From Kribbella sp. NBC_01245 (GTDB lineage Bacteria > Actinomycetota > Actinomycetes > Propionibacteriales > Kribbellaceae): a stretch of DNA of 64,000 nucleotides. The stretch spans positions 806,001-870,000 of the forward strand of contig NZ_CP108487.1 of NCBI RefSeq assembly GCF_036226525.1, read 5' to 3'. Shown one piece after another: positions 52,279 through 59,478 of this stretch (position 1 is its first letter; every line of letters starts with the position of its first letter). Position numbers and translations under genes: made by a program. The notes under the pieces were generated by a model. It made no database searches. It was not told where the DNA came from and was given only the letters and a program-made list of their open reading frames with translations.

Positions 52279-53306
52279 AAGATGCTGGAATCCTTCGCGT
52301 AGCGGCGTTGCACCATCACGGCGGCGACGACCAGAACGAACCCGACGACGGACTGGAACAGGCCGATGGCGGCGGTGGTGCCGAAGTCGCCGAGTTGGCG
52401 CAGCGATCGGAAGACGTAGGTGTCGATCACGTCGGTGGTCGGGAACAAGGTGCCGTTGTCGCCGACGATCGCGTAGATGGTGCCGAAGTCGCCGTAGAAG
52501 ATCCGGCCGATGCCGAGCACCAGCAGGACGGCCGCGGTGGGGCGGAGCAACGGGACGGTGATCCGCAGCGCCATCTGGGCGCGGGATGCGCCGTCCATCA
52601 TGCCGGCCTCGTACACCTCCTCGGGAATGGCGGTGATCGCGGCCAGGAAGATGATGCTGAGATAGCCGCCGAGCTGCCAGACCTTCACCACCGTGAGGAT
52701 CCACGGCCACGGACCGGGCTCGGTGTACCAGCTGACCTCCGGCAGGCTGAACACCTTGAGCAGGTCGTTCGCCGCACCGCCGGAGCCGCCGACGCCGGCG
52801 AGGAGGACCTGCAGGATGATGCTGATCACGATCGGCGAGACGAAGTACGGGAAGAAGATCACCGACTGGACGGATCGCTTGAAGAGCTTGTGCCGGACCT
52901 CGTTCAGCATCACGGCCAGGCTGATGCCGGCCAGCATCGTCGCGGCGAGGAACAGCAGGTTGAGGAACAGCGTGTTGACGAGGATTCGTGGCGCGTCACC
53001 GGAGCTGAAGAAGTACCGGAAGTTGTCGAGCCCCGACCACGGACTGCCGAAGATGCCGAGGTTGACGTCGAAGTCCTTGAAGGCCACCACCAGGCCGGCC
53101 ATCGGGGCGTAGCTGAACACGACGAAGAAGGCGACCGCGGGCACCGCCAGGATCAGCAGGGCAAGCTGTGGACGATGCCCGGCCCGGTTGCGGGTCTTCC
53201 GCGTCCGCTGCCCGGGCGCATGGTCCGGTTCGGTGGCGGAGACAGGTCGGGGAGCACGTACCTCGGGCTCTTTCCCGGGTGCAGTGGTGCTCAGGCTGGG
53301 GCCCAC
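52275..53306 (-). CDS. sugar ABC permease, LplB type
   Basis: 343 residues with an N-terminal cytoplasmic tail and six membrane segments (LALLILAVPAVAFFVVFSYAP). EAA loop EEVYEAGMMDGASRAQMALRITVPLLRP. The GTG start at 53306 follows GGAGGAGG, so it is preferred over the in-frame start at 53357 that would include the operator at 53331-53348. First gene of the importer operon. Confidence 0.91.
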   Translation of the reverse strand: MGPSLSTTAPGKEPEVRAPRPVSATEPDHAPGQRTRKTRNRAGHRPQLALLILAVPAVAFFVVFSYAPMAGLVVAFKDFDVNLGIFGSPWSGLDNFRYFFSSGDAPRILVNTLFLNLLFLAATMLAGISLAVMLNEVRHKLFKRSVQSVIFFPYFVSPIVISIILQVLLAGVGGSGGAANDLLKVFSLPEVSWYTEPGPWPWILTVVKVWQLGGYLSIIFLAAITAIPEEVYEAGMMDGASRAQMALRITVPLLRPTAAVLLVLGIGRIFYGDFGTIYAIVGDNGTLFPTTDVIDTYVFRSLRQLGDFGTTAAIGLFQSVVGFVLVVAAVMVQRRYAKDSSIL

Positions 53307-53330
53307 GATGGCCTCCTCCAAGGGGTTGAT

Positions 53331-53348
53331 AGGCAAACGCTTTCCCGC
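53331..53348. promoter_or_regulatory. operator-like site O1, AGGCAAACGCTTTCCCGC
   Basis: Sits 25 bp upstream of the LplB-type permease start. It has a near-dyad around a central CG (AAACG-CTTT), as in LacI-family operators. A 16/18 match lies at 53476-53493, 145 bp away, close to 14 helical turns. Confidence 0.65.
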
Positions 53349-53410
53349 AACGTACAAGGGGGAAACGGCGTTGACAAGACCCTGGAATCGGACTGTTGCC
53401 GGACGCCCCG

Positions 53411-53422
53411 ACCGAAACTTTC
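53411..53422 (+). promoter_or_regulatory. CGAAACTTTCCG operator-like site
   Basis: Lies between the paired O1/O2 sites. Twelve bases from 53410 (CCGAAACTTTCC) equal the minus-strand element at 41279-41290, and it shares 9 of 12 bases with the perfect palindrome at 48022-48033. Confidence 0.5.
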
Positions 53423-53475
53423 CGTGCTCTTCGACGCCTTGACGGGGTCGAGTTCGGCGCCTTAGCTTCCCGGCC

Positions 53476-53493
53476 AGGCAAACGTTATCCCGC
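53476..53493. promoter_or_regulatory. operator-like site O2, AGGCAAACGTTATCCCGC
   Basis: Second copy of the O1 element (16 of 18 bases). With O1 it could allow looping over the importer promoter. The LacI gene at 53571 ends just beyond it, so it sits in the gap between regulator and operon. Confidence 0.62.
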
Positions 53494-53570
53494 TACGTGG
53501 GCCGGTTCCCTGAGTGGAGGAGTTTCCTGGTGGCGTGTGTCGACCGGAGAAGGTTGCGCGAAGGCGGGGT

Positions 53571-54608
53571 TCACCGCGGCGGTGGCGCGGTGGACTCGCG
53601 GATGACGAGCTCGGTGGGCAGCTCGAGGTGCCCGGTGACCTCCTCGCCGCGCATCCGGCGAGCGAGCAGCTCCAAGCCGGTCCGGCCCATCTCGATCAAC
53701 GGTTGCCGGACGGTGGTGAGTGCCGGGACAGTCACCCGCGCCTCGGTGACGTCGTCGAAGCCGACGACGCTGAGGTCCTTGCCGACCTGCAGGCCATGGG
53801 CGCGGATCGCCTGGCCTGCCCCGACCGCCATCAGATCGGAGGCGGCGAACACCGCTGTGGGCGGTTCTGCCAGCGACAGCAGCTTCTCCATCGCAGTCCG
53901 CGCTTCATCCTCGTGGAAGTTGCCGTCGAGCACATACTCCGGCTGTACGTCGATACCGGCGTCGGCCAACGCGGATCGGTACCCGGCGAGCCGTGCCCGG
54001 GCACAGAGCTTGGGCGGACTGCCGCCGATGTGCGCGATCCGTCGATGACCCAGCTCGAGCAGGTGCCGGGTCGCGGCGTACGCGCCTTTCTCGTTGCTCG
54101 CGGCAACAGTCGGTACGCCGTCCGGCGGGCTGGTGATCGGGTCGACGATGACGCATGGGATGCCGAAGTGGGTGAGCCACTCGTGCTGCGCGGCCGTCGT
54201 TTCGACGAGCACGAGCAGCACACCGCCGGTGCCACGGTCGATCAAGTGGTCGAGCCAACCGCCGCTGGGGGACTCGCGTCGGCGCAGCTCGGCCTCGGAG
54301 GCGGCGACGACGATGTCGAGACCGGTTTCGCGAGCTGCGGCTTCGATGCCACCGAGCACGCTGGCCGCGTACGTGCTGCGCAGGCCGTGCAGGACGACGT
54401 CCACGAGCCGTCCGGAGCCACGCGGATCGGCCGGCGTACTGGGAGCGCGCAGGTAGCCCACCTGCCGGAGCGCCTCGGTGACCCGGTCCCGGGTTGCGGC
54501 GGCGACTCCGCCACGTCCGTTCACCACCTTGCTCACCGTCGGGACCGAGACCCCGGCCATCCGCGCGACGACCGCCATCGTCGGCCCGGACCGAACCGTC
54601 TCGACCAT
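53571..54608 (-). CDS. LacI-family regulator
   Basis: 345 residues. TMAVVARMAGVSVPTVSKVVNGRGGVAAATRDRVTEALRQVGY is the HTH, followed by the sugar-binding domain (VVLHGLRSTYAASVLGGIEAA, AVFAASDLMAVGAGQAIRAHG, LSVVGFDDVTEARVTVPALTTV). ATG at 54608 has GGAGGTG. It is followed by the importer operon and is divergent from GH43, so both sites O1/O2 and the GH43 promoter are plausible targets. Confidence 0.93.
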   Translation of the reverse strand: MVETVRSGPTMAVVARMAGVSVPTVSKVVNGRGGVAAATRDRVTEALRQVGYLRAPSTPADPRGSGRLVDVVLHGLRSTYAASVLGGIEAAARETGLDIVVAASEAELRRRESPSGGWLDHLIDRGTGGVLLVLVETTAAQHEWLTHFGIPCVIVDPITSPPDGVPTVAASNEKGAYAATRHLLELGHRRIAHIGGSPPKLCARARLAGYRSALADAGIDVQPEYVLDGNFHEDEARTAMEKLLSLAEPPTAVFAASDLMAVGAGQAIRAHGLQVGKDLSVVGFDDVTEARVTVPALTTVRQPLIEMGRTGLELLARRMRGEEVTGHLELPTELVIRESTAPPPR

Positions 54609-54642
54609 CTATGCCACCTCCGCTCGCCATCAGTATCTCTGG

Positions 54643-54662
54643 TCGAGCCTCGAACGAAACTT
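54643..54662. promoter_or_regulatory. dyad TCGAGCCTCGA with adjacent CGAAACTT
   Basis: TCGAG-C-CTCGA (54643-54653) is a perfect 5-bp inverted repeat; CGAAACTT (54655-54662) follows and matches the core of sites at 41279-41290 and 53411-53422. It lies in the 62-bp divergent gap, ending 8 bases before the GH43 ATG. Confidence 0.5.
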
Positions 54663-54670
54663 AGGGTGAG

Positions 54671-56254
54671 ATGACCAACGCAACCGTCCGGAACCCGATC
54701 CTGCCGGGGTTTCATCCGGATCCGTCGATCCTGCGGGTCGGGGACGACTACTACCTGGCGAACAGCACGTTCGAGTGGTATCCGGGTATCCGGCTGCATC
54801 ATTCCCGCGACCTGCGCGAGTGGCGGCCGATCGGGCATGCCCTAACTGGTGAGGCGATGCTGCCGCTGCGCGGCGTACCGGACTCCGGTGGGGTGTGGGC
54901 GCCGTCGCTCAGTCATCACGACGGACGGTTCTGGCTCGTGTACGCCGTGGTTTATACGACGGCCGGTCCGTTCAAGGATCTGGACATCTTCCTGGTGAGC
55001 GCGACGTCGATCACCGGGCCGTGGTCAGCGCCGGTGAACCTCGGTGGTGGCGGTTTCGATCCGTCGATCTTCCATGACGACGACGGGCGAAGCTGGCTGG
55101 TGAACATGAGCTGGGACGCCCGTCCGGATCGCGCGCCGTTCGCCGGAATCGTGCTGCAGGAGCTCGACCTCGAGCGTGGCTGCCTAGTGGGGGAGCAGCG
55201 GCGGATCCTCACCCACGACGAGTTGGTCGAGGGGCCGAACCTATACCGCCGCGACGGCTGGTACTACCTGATGCTGGCCGAGGGCGGTACCGGCTGGAAC
55301 CACGGCATCCTGATGGCGCGATCGCGCACCATCGACGGTCCGTACGTGCTGGATCCGGACGGCTCTCTGCTGACCTCGCGCGACAACCCAGGGCTGACCT
55401 TGCAGAAGGCGGGCCACGGTGAGGTCGTGCAGACGCCGACCGGCGAGTGGTACCTGGTCCACCTCGCGAGCCGCCCAGTCCTGGCCCGCGGCGAACGCCG
55501 TTCGATGCTTGGCCGCGAGACCTGCCTGCAACGAGTCCACTGGACGTCCGACGGCTGGCTCCGCCTCGCCAACGGCACCCACTGGCCTGACACGTTGGTG
55601 GAACTGCCCACTGGTCCAGTCAGCGACGACTTGGTTCCACTTGTGGAGCGGGATGAGTTCGTGGAGGGATCGCTGTCCGTCGAGTGGAGTTCACTTCGGC
55701 AGCCGATGACCGCGAACTGGTTGAGCTTGACCGAACGCCCGGGCTGGCTGCGGCTGCGAGGACGCCAGAGTCTGCGGTCGCGGTTCTCGTTGAGCCTGGT
55801 GGCACAACGGCTGACGAGCACCCGGGTCGCGGTGACGACCTTGATCGACTGCACGCCGGTATTCCCCGGGCAGCAAGCAGGGCTGCTCTTCTGGTACGAC
55901 ACCACCACGCACTTCTTCATCGGCGTCACTGGCTCCGAGGCAGGCCCTCGCGTCGTACTCGCGAGCTCTGACGACGGCCGCTACACCGAACACGTGACCG
56001 AGATCGAGGTGAACGCACCGCTGCGGTTGCGCGGAACACTCGACCACGCGAGTCTCCAGTTCGCGGTGTCCTTCGACGGCGAGAAGTGGCACGACGTCGG
56101 TCCACTGCACGACGCGTCCGTCCTCTCCGACGACTACGGCAGTGCCTTGCGATTCACCGGGGCCTTCACCGGCCTCGCCGCCGTCGACTCCTACGCCGGC
56201 CGAATGCCCGCCGACTTCGCCTTCTTCGAAATCGCCCAGGAGCCAACGGTTTAG
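54671..56254 (+). CDS. GH43 beta-xylosidase / arabinofuranosidase-type enzyme
   Basis: 527 residues, no signal peptide, so cytoplasmic. Five-bladed propeller with catalytic residues visible as NPILPGFHPDPS (Asp17), GGGGFDPSIF (Asp130) and LVEGPNLY (Glu187), plus the C-terminal beta-sandwich typical of XynB-like GH43 (FIGVTGSEAGPRVVL...). Removes xylose or arabinose from imported oligosaccharides; substrate specificity is not set by sequence alone. Divergent from the LacI gene at 53571. Its last four bases overlap the convergent lipoprotein gene. Confidence 0.92.
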   Translation: MTNATVRNPILPGFHPDPSILRVGDDYYLANSTFEWYPGIRLHHSRDLREWRPIGHALTGEAMLPLRGVPDSGGVWAPSLSHHDGRFWLVYAVVYTTAGPFKDLDIFLVSATSITGPWSAPVNLGGGGFDPSIFHDDDGRSWLVNMSWDARPDRAPFAGIVLQELDLERGCLVGEQRRILTHDELVEGPNLYRRDGWYYLMLAEGGTGWNHGILMARSRTIDGPYVLDPDGSLLTSRDNPGLTLQKAGHGEVVQTPTGEWYLVHLASRPVLARGERRSMLGRETCLQRVHWTSDGWLRLANGTHWPDTLVELPTGPVSDDLVPLVERDEFVEGSLSVEWSSLRQPMTANWLSLTERPGWLRLRGRQSLRSRFSLSLVAQRLTSTRVAVTTLIDCTPVFPGQQAGLLFWYDTTTHFFIGVTGSEAGPRVVLASSDDGRYTEHVTEIEVNAPLRLRGTLDHASLQFAVSFDGEKWHDVGPLHDASVLSDDYGSALRFTGAFTGLAAVDSYAGRMPADFAFFEIAQEPTV

Positions 56255-56847
56255 GGCGAGGTGAGGGAGGCGTAGTCGGAGGCTTTCAGTGGGTTGGTGG
56301 TGAGTGCGCCGTCTGCGAGAAGTGCTTCGACGGGTGCGCCGTCGCGGATCAGGCGAACCTCGTCGACCGTGGGGAGGGCGGTGATCGAGAGGACGATCTG
56401 GCCGACCGCGAGCACGTTCTCTGTTGGGGATCGGCCGTCTGTGTCGCCTGACAGCTCCAGGTCCACCAGTTGTCCTTGGTGGGCGATGACCGTCAATTGC
56501 AGGTCCGGCGGTAGCGCCGAGGCGATTGCCCGACCTTGCTCGAGATCAGTGGGTCCCGCGGTGAGCGACTGCAGGACGGACTCGATCCGGGCGGCTGGCG
56601 GTGTCCGCGGTGCTTCGCGACGGAGGCCGACGAGACGATCGTCGCGCACGAAGTACACCGTCACGGCGGAGGTGGCCGGGTCCGACGTACTCGGGGGTGC
56701 TGGTGTTTCCGTGGCTCCGCTGCGCAACTGGCTCGGGATGGCGGTGGGGTCGATCCCGACGGGTTCATTCTGGCCGGCGACGCCGCAGCCGGTCGCCGCG
56801 ATCAGCAGCGCGCCGACAGCGGCCAGAAGCGAGGTGCCCGGCCTCAT
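56251..56847 (-). CDS. GerMN-domain lipoprotein
   Basis: 198 residues. Lipoprotein signal MRPGTSLLAAVGALLIAATGCGVAG with lipobox ATGC. The mature part resembles the GerMN fold (VTVYFVRDDRLVGLRRE, RIESVLQSLTAGPTDLEQG, SPTENVLAVGQIVLSITALPTVDEVRLIRDG). Overlaps the histidine-kinase stop by four bases. The RR-kinase-lipoprotein order recalls the CseB-CseC-CseA envelope stress system, where the lipoprotein modulates the kinase. Confidence 0.85.
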   Translation of the reverse strand: MRPGTSLLAAVGALLIAATGCGVAGQNEPVGIDPTAIPSQLRSGATETPAPPSTSDPATSAVTVYFVRDDRLVGLRREAPRTPPAARIESVLQSLTAGPTDLEQGRAIASALPPDLQLTVIAHQGQLVDLELSGDTDGRSPTENVLAVGQIVLSITALPTVDEVRLIRDGAPVEALLADGALTTNPLKASDYASLTSP

Positions 56848-58208
56848 GCGGGCTCCGCTGGGAGTCGTACGACGAAACGCGCTCCGCCGCCTGGCGTTTC
56901 CGTACACCAGACGGCTCCCTGATGGGCGGCGGCCGTCTCGGCCACGAGGGCGAGGCCCAGGCCGGTTCCCGAGGACGATCCGCGTCCGGTTCGGCCGGTG
57001 GCGAAGCGGTCGAAGATGCGCTCGCGTTCGGGTGGCGGGACACCGCGGCCCTGGTCGTCGACCAAGATGACGACATCGCCATCGGTTCGGGAGGCGGTGA
57101 CGGAGATCAGGCCGCCGCCGTGCCGGTCGGCGTTCTCGAAGAGGTTCCGGAACAGCCTGCCGAGCCGCGCTTTGTCCCCGCGCACGCGGATGGGTCCGCC
57201 GGAGGTCAGGAGTTCGGGTCCGTGGCCCACCTCGGCCAGGACATGCGAGATCAGCAGGTCGACCTCGATCGGTTCTTCGGTGTCGTTGTCGAGACCGGCG
57301 TCGGAGCGCGCCAGCTCCAGGAGGTCGTCGAGTAACCGCCGGAATCGGTCGAGGTCCGCGGTGACCAGATCGAGGGCCTGGCGCGAGCGTGGCGGCAACT
57401 CCGACCGCCGGGCGTTGAGCAGGTCCACGCTGGCGACCAAGGTGGTCAGGGGCGAGCGCAGTTCGTGACTGACGTCCGCCGCGAGCCGGGCGTCGCGGTT
57501 GATGCGTTGCTGCAAGGTGTCGACCATGCTGTTGAACGAACCGACGATGGTGGCGAGTTCAGGGTCGCGGGTATCGGGCAGCCGGCTGTCCAGGCGCCCG
57601 GCGGCGATCGCGGCCGCCGTACCGGCGACCCGGTTCAGGGGTACGACGACGGCGCGGCTCGCCCAGGCGCCGAGGCCCGCGCCGGCCGCGGCCGCGAGCA
57701 GCGCTCCGCCGATGAGCACGATGCTCAGCACGTTCAGGATTCCTTCGAGCTCGGTCAGCGGCGCCAGCTCGTAGAACTCCGCATCGGCCGACGGAATCTG
57801 CACCCCAACGGCGAGGACCGGTCCGGCGGCCGTCTGGATGCGTTGCGAGGCCGCTCCTCCTGACGAGATCCTTGTACGCAGCGCTTCGGGTACCGTCTCG
57901 CGGCCGTGGTCGAGCGAAGAGGCGTACCACCGGTCTTGCCACCTGAGCACAACCGTGGTGTCAGCAGGCGTTCCGGCCGCTGTCAGTACGGCCGAGATGT
58001 CCGCGTCGGCCGTCTCCAGCCTGCGCCTTACGAAGTCCGCATCGGCGAAAGTCTGATGCTGGACGGTGCGCTCGCGCTGGGAGAGGAGGTAGTTCCGTGA
58101 CAGCTCGTAGGTGCTGATCGCGAAGATCGCCGGCACCAGCAGGGCAACCGCCGCGATGGCGAGGATCAGCCGGTGTCGCAGCCCCAGCGGGCCGGCCACG
58201 AAGCTCAC
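56844..58208 (-). CDS. membrane histidine kinase, CseC-like
   Basis: 454 residues. Membrane segments LILAIAAVALLVPAIFAISTY (about 11-31) and VLSIVLIGGALLAAAAGAGLGA bracket an outer sensor of about 120 residues. HAMP (VVVPLNRVAGTAAAIAAGRLDSRLP), H box DVSHELRSPLTTLVASVDLL, N box FRNLFENADRHGGG, and DDQGRGVPPPERERIFDRF, GTGLGLALV. The GTG at 58208 overlaps the regulator stop (GTGA). Confidence 0.93.
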   Translation of the reverse strand: MSFVAGPLGLRHRLILAIAAVALLVPAIFAISTYELSRNYLLSQRERTVQHQTFADADFVRRRLETADADISAVLTAAGTPADTTVVLRWQDRWYASSLDHGRETVPEALRTRISSGGAASQRIQTAAGPVLAVGVQIPSADAEFYELAPLTELEGILNVLSIVLIGGALLAAAAGAGLGAWASRAVVVPLNRVAGTAAAIAAGRLDSRLPDTRDPELATIVGSFNSMVDTLQQRINRDARLAADVSHELRSPLTTLVASVDLLNARRSELPPRSRQALDLVTADLDRFRRLLDDLLELARSDAGLDNDTEEPIEVDLLISHVLAEVGHGPELLTSGGPIRVRGDKARLGRLFRNLFENADRHGGGLISVTASRTDGDVVILVDDQGRGVPPPERERIFDRFATGRTGRGSSSGTGLGLALVAETAAAHQGAVWCTETPGGGARFVVRLPAEPA

Positions 58209-58906
58209 TGTGGATCGACCCGGTAGCCAAGGCCGCGGACGGTCACGATCAAGCGTGGCTGGGAGGGATCGCGTTCCACCTTGGTACGCAGGCGGCGAAT
58301 GTGCACATCGACGATTCGCTCGTCGCCGTAGAACCCGTGCTCCCACACCGAGGCCAGGAGCGCCTGGCGGCTGAGCACCCGGCCAGGCACCTGCGCGAGT
58401 TCGGACAGCAGGCGGAACTCGGTGACGGTCAGGTGTACGTCGGTGCCGTCAAGTCGTACGGCCCCTCTGGATCGGGACAGAACCAGGCTGCGCCGGGGAT
58501 CGCCGTCGAGTACGACGTCCGGCTCGGCCGCCTCGGTACCCGTACGGAGCCGGCGCCGTAGTGCCCGAAGCCGGGCGGTGATCTCCTTGATCTGGAAGGG
58601 TTTGGTGACATAGTCGTCGGCGCCTGCTTCCAGACCGGCGACGATGTCGTGGGTGTCCGACCTGGCGCTCACCACGACGATCGGGATGTCGCTGAGGCGC
58701 CGGACCTCACGGATGCAGGTGTAGCCGTCGATCTCGCCCAGCATCAGGTCGACGATCATCAGGTCGGGCATCGCCTGGTGCACGTGTGCCAGCGCCGTCT
58801 CGCTGTCGGGCGCTTCGCTGACCTCGTAGCCCTCATCCTCCAGCGCGAGCCGGAGGACCGCCCGGATCCTGTCATCGTCCTCTACGACAAGAACTTGGAG
58901 TGGCAT
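58205..58906 (-). CDS. OmpR-family response regulator, CseB-like
   Basis: 233 residues. Receiver: VLVVEDDDRIRAVLRLAL, LMIVDLMLGEIDGYTCI (Asp about 52), VVVSARSDTHDIVAGLEAGADDYVTKPF. Winged helix: LTVTEFRLLSELAQVPGRVLSRQALLASVW and VDVHIRRLRTKVERDPSQPRLIVTVRGLGYR. First gene of the three-gene sensory operon. Upstream DNA holds a palindrome cluster at 58973-58986. Confidence 0.94.
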   Translation of the reverse strand: MPLQVLVVEDDDRIRAVLRLALEDEGYEVSEAPDSETALAHVHQAMPDLMIVDLMLGEIDGYTCIREVRRLSDIPIVVVSARSDTHDIVAGLEAGADDYVTKPFQIKEITARLRALRRRLRTGTEAAEPDVVLDGDPRRSLVLSRSRGAVRLDGTDVHLTVTEFRLLSELAQVPGRVLSRQALLASVWEHGFYGDERIVDVHIRRLRTKVERDPSQPRLIVTVRGLGYRVDPQ

Positions 58907-58972
58907 CCGCCCATCGTCGCAAACCAGCCTCGAACGTGTCGGTTGATGCCGATCTCGTCATCTGATCGTAAA

Positions 58973-58986
58973 GAACCGGTTCGAAC
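58973..58986. promoter_or_regulatory. overlapping palindromes GAACCGGTTC and GTTCGAAC
   Basis: GAACCGGTTC (58973-58982) and GTTCGAAC (58979-58986) overlap, and GAAC follows at 58986-58990 nearby. They sit in the 139-bp divergent gap between the response regulator (58906) and the STAS gene (59046). Could bind a dimeric regulator. Confidence 0.4.
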
Positions 58987-59045
58987 GAACTCAAAGTCCG
59001 GCGCGGAGGCTGGAGGCCAGCTACACGAGGTCGGAGGCACCCGTC

Positions 59046-59360
59046 ATGACCCACACCGCCCACAGCCCGTTGCCGCAAAAGGCGATCGTGACCCTGTCCG
59101 ACGAACTCCTCGCGGACGGCCTATCGGCGTTGCGCTGGCGCCTCCGAGACCTGGTGATGGACGGCGTCTGCCTGGTCGTGATCGACATCTCCGACGTAGA
59201 ACAAATCGAGTCGACCCTGCTGGCCGCCCTCCTCGACACCCACCGCGTCTGCCGCCAACGCGGCGGCGGCGTCGTCATCCGCCACGCCGACCGCAAAGCC
59301 GCCGACCTCCTCCGCCGCACCGGCCTAGACCGCGTCTTCAAAGTAGAAGACGACTCCTAA
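59046..59360 (+). CDS. STAS-domain protein, anti-anti-sigma-like
   Basis: 104 residues, the size of a stand-alone STAS domain. VTLSDELLADGLSALRWRLRDL and VVIDISDVEQIESTLLAALLDTHRVCRQRGGGVVIRHADRKAADLLRRTGLDRVF follow the SpoIIAA pattern. The usual D-x-S-G phospho-site is altered to EQIESTLLAAL, where Ser59 or Thr60 may take its role. No cognate anti-sigma kinase is adjacent. ATG at 59046 has GGAGG. Confidence 0.8.
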   Translation: MTHTAHSPLPQKAIVTLSDELLADGLSALRWRLRDLVMDGVCLVVIDISDVEQIESTLLAALLDTHRVCRQRGGGVVIRHADRKAADLLRRTGLDRVFKVEDDS

Positions 59361-59478
59361 CCACCAGTCGGCTCTTCGTTAGCGACACGCGGAACCACCG
59401 CGTCCGCGAACAGCATGTCACTACAGTGAGTAGTCGTCAGCGCACGAGCAGCGCTGATGTCGACGTCCTGGGGGAGGC

